The notes beneath the pieces are model-generated. The model worked only from the letters and a program-made list of their open reading frames with translations. It had not been told where the DNA came from and made no database searches. Below are positions 5,688-10,364 of a stretch of DNA of 10,364 bases, piece by piece. Numbering within the stretch: position 1 is the first letter of the stretch; the number at the start of each line of letters is the position of its first letter. The position numbers were made by a program, and so were the translations under genes. The DNA comes from CAYQQJ01 sp964515945 (lineage in GTDB: Bacteria; Pseudomonadota; Gammaproteobacteria; Pseudomonadales; Cellvibrionaceae): assembly GCA_964515945.1 (NCBI GenBank), contig CAZEWY010000129.1, positions 1-10,364 of the forward strand, written 5' to 3'.

Positions 5688-7319
5688 ATGATCGAATTTA
5701 GCTCGCTGGACTGGATGGTTTTGTCCGGCTTTTTTGTTCTACTACTGGCCATTGTCGTCTGGTCGATGATGCAAAAGGACGACGACACGTCGGACTACTT
5801 CCTGGCTGGACGCAACGCCGGCTGGATACTCATTGGCTCCTCGATATTTGCGTCGAATATCGGCTCCGAGCATCTGGTGGGCCTTTCGGGCGCCGGTGCG
5901 GAGTCCGGGATGGCCATGGCCCACTGGGAACTGCAATCCTGGATCATCATTCTGCTGGGTTGGATTTTTGCTCCCTTTTATTGGGGCAGCAAGGTCTACA
6001 CCATGCCGGAGTTCCTGGAACGCCGTTACTCACCGGCATCGCGCACCTTTCTGTCATTTATCTCACTGGTCAGTTACGTGCTCACCAAGGTTTCTGTCAC
6101 GGTCTACGCCGGCGGCGTGGTGCTGCAGACAGTATTGGGCATCGATACCATGTGGGGGATTGACTTCTTCTGGATCGCCGCAATGGGGCTGGTCATTATT
6201 ACGGGGATCTATACGGTGCTCGGTGGCATGAAAGCGATTATGTTGACCTCTGTTCTACAGACCCCGGTGCTCATCATTGGCTCTGTGGTTATCCTGTTTG
6301 CGGGGCTCAACCTGGTTGGCGGCTTCGATGAACTCGAGCGCATCAACGGCGACAGAATGAACCTGATCCGCCCCCTGAGCGATCCGGATTTCCCCTGGTT
6401 GGGTGTGATGATGGGCTCGTTTATTATTGGTTTCTGGTACTGGTGTACCGACCAATATATCGTTCAGCGGGTACTCTCGGCCAAGGGCATCCAGGCGGCG
6501 CGGCGCGGTACCATTTTCGCCGGTTATCTCAAGCTGCTGCCCGTGTTCATCTTCCTTTTCCCCGGCATGATCGCCTATGCCCTGGATGTGAAGGGCATCA
6601 TTTCGCTGGACAGCCCGGACCAGGCGTTCGCAACGCTGGTGTCGGAACTCTTGCCCGCAGGTATCAAGGGTGTGGTCATTGCCGGCCTTGTCGCCGCATT
6701 GATGAGTTCGCTGGCATCGCTGTTCAACTCATCGGCCACCCTGTTCACCATCGATTTCTATAAAAAGTTCAAGCCCGAGTCGACCGAGACACATCTGTTG
6801 AACGTGGGTAGAATCGCAACCGTCGTGGTGGTAGTACTGGGTATCGTCTGGATTCCCGTGATGCAGATGATTGCCGACGTACTCTACGAGTACCTGCAAC
6901 TTGTACAGTCGATGATTGCACCGGGTATTGCCGTTGTTTTCTTCCTGGGCGTATTTTCCAAGCGCATCACCCCCACCGCCGGTTTCGTCGGGCTGGTTTC
7001 GGGGTTCGTGCTGGGCATGCTGCGACTGGTGCTTGAACTGTGTGAAGGTTCACTATCACCGGATGGCCTGCTCTTTATGCTCGTCGATATGAACTGGTTG
7101 TACTACTGTTCCTGGCTTTTCGCCGCGGTATTTATCATTGTGGTAGTAACCAGCTTCTTTACCAAACAAGCTGATCCCGAGAAGATTTCCGGTCTGACTT
7201 ACGGCTCTATCAGCGCGGAACAAAAGGCTGAAATACGGGCCAGTATCGACAAGTGGGATATTATCCACACGGTAATTATTATCGGTATTATCGTCGCGAT
7301 CTACATCCGCTTCTGGTAA
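5688..7319 (+). CDS. Sodium:solute symporter, SGLT type (probable sugar uptake)
   Basis: An inner-membrane carrier of the SSS family (LeuT fold), 543 residues as expected for SGLT-like proteins, with about 14 hydrophobic segments; the first is residues 9-28 and the last ends near the C-terminus (IIIGIIVAIYIRFW). SGLT hallmarks are DYFLAGRNAGW (36-46), the unwound first core helix SSIFASNIGSEHLVGLSGAG (51-70) and MSSLASLFNSSATLFTIDFYKK (from 339), whose S340-S341 correspond by motif to the Na2-site serines of vSGLT. The start has GAGG 10 bases upstream. It is divergent from the FCD-GntR gene, its likely regulator, and convergent with the arabinofuranosidase operon. A role in L-arabinose or related sugar uptake fits this setting but is inferred; other SSS proteins carry uronates or galactose. 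Family assignment very sure. Confidence 0.93.
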   Translation: MIEFSSLDWMVLSGFFVLLLAIVVWSMMQKDDDTSDYFLAGRNAGWILIGSSIFASNIGSEHLVGLSGAGAESGMAMAHWELQSWIIILLGWIFAPFYWGSKVYTMPEFLERRYSPASRTFLSFISLVSYVLTKVSVTVYAGGVVLQTVLGIDTMWGIDFFWIAAMGLVIITGIYTVLGGMKAIMLTSVLQTPVLIIGSVVILFAGLNLVGGFDELERINGDRMNLIRPLSDPDFPWLGVMMGSFIIGFWYWCTDQYIVQRVLSAKGIQAARRGTIFAGYLKLLPVFIFLFPGMIAYALDVKGIISLDSPDQAFATLVSELLPAGIKGVVIAGLVAALMSSLASLFNSSATLFTIDFYKKFKPESTETHLLNVGRIATVVVVVLGIVWIPVMQMIADVLYEYLQLVQSMIAPGIAVVFFLGVFSKRITPTAGFVGLVSGFVLGMLRLVLELCEGSLSPDGLLFMLVDMNWLYYCSWLFAAVFIIVVVTSFFTKQADPEKISGLTYGSISAEQKAEIRASIDKWDIIHTVIIIGIIVAIYIRFW

Positions 7320-7332
7320 AAAGCCGCTCTAT

Positions 7333-7366
7333 CGCCAGCCACGTCCGTGGCTGGCGGTTTTATTTT
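7333..7366 (+). terminator. Intrinsic terminator of the symporter gene
   Basis: A perfect 10-bp stem, CGCCAGCCAC (7333-7342) / GTGGCTGGCG (7347-7356), closes a GTCC loop and is followed by GTTTTATTTT. It begins 14 bases after the symporter stop codon. Confidence 0.93.
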
Positions 7367-7690
7367 CCTCTAGTCATCTCTTCTCTTCCCTTGGCCCACG
7401 AGGTCTCGACAACTGCCCCTGCGTTGCTCTACCCCCCTCATGAGGCTGCCGAACCTATATATCGAATGTCTTCGTAAGATAGTTCCCAGGCGCTTCGGGG
7501 AAGGCTTTTCGAAAACGCCGTGAACCCATCCATGGGGGCTCCGCCACGAGGTCCCTCTCGTGACGGTTTCGAAAAGCCTTCCCCGAATCACCTCGGTTGC
7601 TTCATGTAGTTCTTCTTGCCTCGGAAACAACGAATGTCGGGAAAGAAGTATATTATTTGGTGCTGCCAGGGACGTGCGGGGTATAGCTAG
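7367..7690. other. Convergent intergenic region
   Basis: Between the terminators of the convergent symporter and arabinofuranosidase genes I see no credible gene. The open frames here are short and cross the palindromic element. Apart from that element (7494-7587), the flanks are unstructured. An 8-base direct repeat CGAATGTC occurs on each side (about 7463 and 7631), too short to call a target-site duplication. Confidence 0.6.
7494..7587. repeat. 94-bp palindromic element with nested hairpins
   Basis: The left arm (7494-7514, beginning TTCGGGGAAGGC and ending TTTTCGAAA) is the perfect reverse complement of the right arm (7567-7587), 21 bp each. After a short bulge CCGT (7518-7521) pairs with ACGG (7563-7566). 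Inside are CCCAT-CC-ATGGG (7525-7536) and CACGAG/CTCGTG (7545-7550 with 7557-7562). The result would be a cruciform or a long branched RNA hairpin. There is no T-run and no gene. Its layout and position between convergent genes resemble intergenic interspersed palindromes (REP/ERIC/MITE-like). Whether it is repeated elsewhere cannot be seen from one window. Confidence 0.85.
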
Positions 7691-7721
7691 AAATAAAAAC
7701 CCCCGACAAGTGCCGGGGGTT
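7691..7721 (-). terminator. Intrinsic terminator of the arabinofuranosidase gene
   Basis: On the minus strand the stem AACCCCCG (7721-7714) / CGGGGGTT (7705-7698) is followed by TTTTTATTT (7699-7691). It lies about 30 bases after the GH51 stop codon and closes the leftward operon. Confidence 0.9.
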
Positions 7722-7749
7722 CTGTGATGTTTAAAGAAAAGAACGAAGC

Positions 7750-9333
7750 TTATTCAACAGCTACCACAACAACAGACTTCGGCGGCAGTATGAACTGCAG
7801 CTTGCCATTCTTTTGTTGGGCTTCGAAAGGCTCTGGCTTCACCACGTTCGGATTGTTGAAAGTGTTGTGGGCATCCATGGCCGTTGCAGTCAGCACACGA
7901 CCTTTTGCCCTTGTAATATCCGCACCATCGACGCGGGTGGTTACGCTAGCTGCGCGGTTGGGATCCAGGTTTGTCAGCGCCAGGTAGAGCTTGCCGTCCT
8001 CACCGCGGGCGGCCGATGCGCTGACCGAAGGCACGGAATAGTCTTCAAACTCGTACTCGGGGGATTTATCGAAATCAACCGGCAGCGAAGTCGCATCCTG
8101 GAACGGAGCGTACATTTCGAACACATGGTAGGTCGGCGTCAGCAACATTTTCTCTTTATCAGTGAGAATCATCGCCTGCAATACATTGACCATCTGCGCG
8201 ATATTGGTCATGCGTACACGGTCGGCGTGAGCGTGGAAGATGTTGAAGTTAACGGCGGCAACCACGGCGTCACGTATGGTGTTTTGCTGATACAGAAAAC
8301 CCGGCTCACGGCCCGGTTCCGGGTCATACCAGGTGCCCCACTCGTCCACAAAAAAGCCGATGTCGTTCTCGGGATCATTTTCTTCCAGTATGGCAACATT
8401 GTCCTCGATGAATTTTTCCATCCGCAGGGTATTCGCCAAAGTGGAAATCCACTGGTCTTCACCGAAGCCGGTGGATTTGCCTTTCTCATCCCATTTACCG
8501 GTAGGCAGTGTGTAGTAATGGAAACTGATTGCGTCCATTTTGCGGTGGATGAGCGAGGAGAGTACCTGAGTCCATTCGGTGTCGTCGCCGGTGCCGCCGC
8601 TGGCGATAAATTGCGGTTCATGTCCGCGGGGCGCTTTCAAAAAGGTGGCGTAACGGCGATAGAGATCCGCGTAATATTCCGGACGCATATGGCCGCCGCA
8701 GCCCCAGGCTTCATTGCCTATGCCAAAGAAATCTACATCCCAGGGCTCTTCCCGACCGTTCTTGCGGCGCAAATTGGCCAGCGTGGAGGTGGTATCGGAG
8801 GTCATGTACTCGAGCCATTCCGCCATTTCCTGCGGGGTGCCCGTACCCAGGTTGCCGTTGATGTAGGTATCAGCGCCGAGCATTTCCGCCAGTTGGAAGA
8901 ATTCATGAGTACCGAAGGCGTTGGTTTCCTCCACGCCACCCCAGTGAGTGTTCACTTTCACCGGGCGCTGATCGCGCGGGCCTATACCGTCGCGCCAGTG
9001 ATATTCATCGGCAAAGCAGCCGCCGGGCCAGCGTATGAGAGGCACCTGCATTTTCTTCAGGGCAGCTATGACATCATTGCGAAATCCATTGGTGTTGGGA
9101 ATGGGTGAATCTTCCCCTACCCAGACACCTTCATAGATACCCCTGCCCAGATGTTCCGCAAACTGGCCATAGATATTGGGGTTGATGGTGGCACCGGGCT
9201 CGTCTGCCTGAATTTCTATGGCAACTGACACCGGTGAGGAATCCGCCAGGACTGGCAGGGCGATACCAGCGGCGAGAAGTGCCGGCAAGGGTATGCGCAA
9301 TAGCGACTTGAGATAACGTGGAAAAATTTTCAT
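7750..9333 (-). CDS. Exported GH51 alpha-L-arabinofuranosidase
   Basis: Hydrolyses terminal alpha-L-arabinofuranosyl residues from arabinan, arabinoxylan or arabinogalactan side chains. The 527-residue protein starts with a signal peptide (hydrophobic residues 14-29, PVLA|DS cleavage near 30), so it acts in the periplasm or beyond, whereas many GH51 enzymes are cytoplasmic. The GH51 (beta/alpha)8 barrel shows INPNIYGQFAEHLGRGIYEGVW (50-71), RWPGGCFADEYHWRDGIGP (101-119), the acid/base Glu208 in GIGNEAWG, and the nucleophile Glu331 in FVDEWGTWY. Their 123-residue spacing is close to that in characterised GH51 enzymes. A C-terminal beta-sandwich (about 450-527) follows, as usual for the family. 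AGGGAG (9345-9340) lies 6 bases before the ATG. It follows the GH43-CBM13 gene by about 80 bases on the same strand and is probably its operon partner. No carbohydrate-binding module is attached. Confidence 0.95.
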   Translation of the reverse strand: MKIFPRYLKSLLRIPLPALLAAGIALPVLADSSPVSVAIEIQADEPGATINPNIYGQFAEHLGRGIYEGVWVGEDSPIPNTNGFRNDVIAALKKMQVPLIRWPGGCFADEYHWRDGIGPRDQRPVKVNTHWGGVEETNAFGTHEFFQLAEMLGADTYINGNLGTGTPQEMAEWLEYMTSDTTSTLANLRRKNGREEPWDVDFFGIGNEAWGCGGHMRPEYYADLYRRYATFLKAPRGHEPQFIASGGTGDDTEWTQVLSSLIHRKMDAISFHYYTLPTGKWDEKGKSTGFGEDQWISTLANTLRMEKFIEDNVAILEENDPENDIGFFVDEWGTWYDPEPGREPGFLYQQNTIRDAVVAAVNFNIFHAHADRVRMTNIAQMVNVLQAMILTDKEKMLLTPTYHVFEMYAPFQDATSLPVDFDKSPEYEFEDYSVPSVSASAARGEDGKLYLALTNLDPNRAASVTTRVDGADITRAKGRVLTATAMDAHNTFNNPNVVKPEPFEAQQKNGKLQFILPPKSVVVVAVE

Positions 9334-9369
9334 CGGTGACTCCCTCTAGTGTGTTTTTGTTGGAATATT

Positions 9370-9395
9370 GGCGGAAGGCGCATGGCTTTTCCGCC
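9370..9395 (-). other. Hairpin between the GH43-CBM13 and GH51 genes
   Basis: A 7-bp stem, GGCGGAA (9370-9376) / TTCCGCC (9389-9395), encloses a 12-base loop in the 80-base gap of the leftward operon. On the transcribed strand no T-run follows, so it looks more like an mRNA-stability or processing hairpin than a terminator. Confidence 0.45.
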
Positions 9396-9413
9396 TTGGT
9401 TATACGAGTTTTT

Positions 9414-10364
9414 CTATTTCGCTGCGCGCAAATGAAAGCGCTGGCAAATCGAATCCATGACGGGGGCCAAAGCGAGATTGGTGCCGTCCGCCAAACCACA
9501 GCTCGCCAGATTCAGCGCCATGCCACTCGGCCGGTTTATCAGGTTCACGCCGCCGCCCGGCAACAGGTCCAGGCGCCAGTGGCTGCTCGGTGACGTGCAG
9601 GACCCCTGTTCGACATTGGCCCCTGGAACCACTGCGTCATTGGCAACGGCCATGCAGGCGTCGGGGGCGTGAAGCGGTGACAGTTGGTAGTAGCCATTGT
9701 CGACATGGCTGAACTGCCATTTCTGACAGTCCTGGTAATCCCATTCGCGCTGGGCAATATTGGCACCCTGCTTGGTGGAACACGTCGCCACTTCAACAAC
9801 TCTGCCGCTCTGGGCGCTGGACAGCGCCACGGCCTGAGCGGGCTGCAATCGCCACTGATCACAGTCGACGGTTTCATCAGACTTGCAGACATTGAGAGAT
9901 TTGCCGTTGTCGCGGTTGATCAACTGCCACCAACCATCGGTGGTTGGCTGCAACCGCCATTGCTGGCAGGCGCTGTTCATCCAGGCGGATTGCTGGAGAA
10001 GACTTTCGTCGCTGTCGCAGTTTGCAAAGCCGAGGAATTTTTCGGTTTCCGGATTAGCCAGACGAATATAGCCATCAGTGGTCGGATCCAGAACCCATTG
10101 ATTGGCACTGCTGTCGCAGCTATTGGCCAGATCGCCATCAGCGGCCAAACAGCTGTCCGCGCTGCGGCTCACCAGCTTAAAGGCCGCGCCCTGGACCTCG
10201 GTAATCAATGGGCCATCTTCGCCGGAAGGCACCTGAACCTTGGTGTCCTCGGAAACCGGCTCGCCAAAGAAGGGTAAGCCTTCGTCAGTCCAGGTGAAGG
10301 GTTGGGCACGGACCGAGCGGGTAGCACCGCAGCCATGTTCTGGCGAGGAATTGCCGTGGTAAAC
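9414..10364 (-). CDS. GH43-family glycosidase with C-terminal ricin-type (CBM13) lectin repeats, partial
   Basis: The frame stays open to the right-hand edge, so the start and most of the catalytic domain lie outside; 316 residues are visible. A GTG at 10232 begins an internal open segment but is not the true start. The first 45 or so residues (VYHGNSSPEHG, then ATRSVRAQPFTWTDEGLPFFGEPV) are the closing blade of a GH43 five-bladed propeller, a family rich in arabinanases, arabinofuranosidases and xylosidases. The rest is a beta-trefoil lectin region with repeated Q-x-W-type motifs: NQWVLDP, QQWRLQP, DQWRLQP, QKWQFSH, SHWRLDL, QRFHLRA. That is six repeats, consistent with two CBM13/ricin-B modules or one extended one, with paired cysteines suggesting export. 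It probably binds and trims polysaccharide outside the cell and passes products to the GH51 enzyme encoded next. GH43 subfamily cannot be fixed from this fragment. Confidence 0.88.
   Translation of the reverse strand, partial: VYHGNSSPEHGCGATRSVRAQPFTWTDEGLPFFGEPVSEDTKVQVPSGEDGPLITEVQGAAFKLVSRSADSCLAADGDLANSCDSSANQWVLDPTTDGYIRLANPETEKFLGFANCDSDESLLQQSAWMNSACQQWRLQPTTDGWWQLINRDNGKSLNVCKSDETVDCDQWRLQPAQAVALSSAQSGRVVEVATCSTKQGANIAQREWDYQDCQKWQFSHVDNGYYQLSPLHAPDACMAVANDAVVPGANVEQGSCTSPSSHWRLDLLPGGGVNLINRPSGMALNLASCGLADGTNLALAPVMDSICQRFHLRAAK

Noticed and set aside
7370..7630. 86-codon minus-strand ORF across the palindromic element
   Set aside because: It is made largely of the inverted repeat and lies downstream of convergent terminators. 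Low-complexity charged translation with no supporting start signal.
7463..7638. CGAATGTC copies flanking the palindromic element as a target-site duplication
   Set aside because: The copies are only 8 bases long and stand about 30 and 45 bases away from the arms rather than abutting them.
7813..9108. 431-codon plus-strand frame opposite the arabinofuranosidase gene
   Set aside because: It is the complement of the GH51 coding sequence, which has both catalytic glutamates and a signal peptide. The antisense product matches nothing, has no ribosome binding site and looks like a codon-usage artefact.

Overview
The window looks like chromosomal DNA from a Gram-negative, polysaccharide-degrading, probably marine gammaproteobacterium. 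A Cellvibrio/Saccharophagus/Microbulbifer-like lineage is my guess from gene content, not a proven placement. The pointers are a large TonB-dependent outer-membrane receptor, a FecI-type ECF sigma factor with a FecR-like partner, an exported S1 sulfatase, a sodium/sugar symporter and exported arabinose-releasing glycosidases. No rRNA, tRNA, CRISPR array, transposase or phage gene was seen.

Left part (1-3860): the C-terminal 417 residues of a TonB-dependent receptor (+), an intrinsic terminator, then an exported formylglycine-type sulfatase (+). Next is a 102-residue protein (+) that is only the cytoplasmic DUF4880 (FecR N-terminal) domain. It runs head-on into a FecI-like ECF sigma factor gene (-). 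About 465 bp without a convincing gene follow (3861-4325), holding direct repeats next to the sigma start and a compact multi-hairpin element.

Middle (4326-7366): a GntR/FadR (FCD) repressor gene (-) is divergent from an SGLT-type sodium:solute symporter gene (+), with a 645-bp control region between them. Near the repressor, this region holds a cluster of inverted repeats overlapping back-to-back promoter-like sequence. Nearer the symporter it holds a second AT-rich promoter-like site and a long leader with a possible 47-codon ORF. The symporter ends in a strong terminator.

Right part (7367-10364): a convergent intergenic region carries a 94-bp palindromic element with perfect 21-bp arms. 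To its right lies a leftward pair: a protein with the end of a GH43 glycosidase domain fused to ricin-type (CBM13) lectin repeats (cut by the window end), followed by a signal-peptide-bearing GH51 alpha-L-arabinofuranosidase and its terminator.

Taken together this reads as a carbohydrate-utilisation locus for an arabinose-containing glycan. The receptor imports oligosaccharides, the GH43-CBM13 and GH51 enzymes release L-arabinose, the symporter takes up the sugar, and the GntR protein senses a sugar or sugar acid. The nearby sulfatase raises the possibility that the glycan is sulfated, such as a green-algal sulfated arabinan or arabinogalactan. That substrate assignment is inference. The least ordinary items are the stand-alone DUF4880 protein convergent with its sigma factor, the palindromic element, and the repeat-rich control regions.
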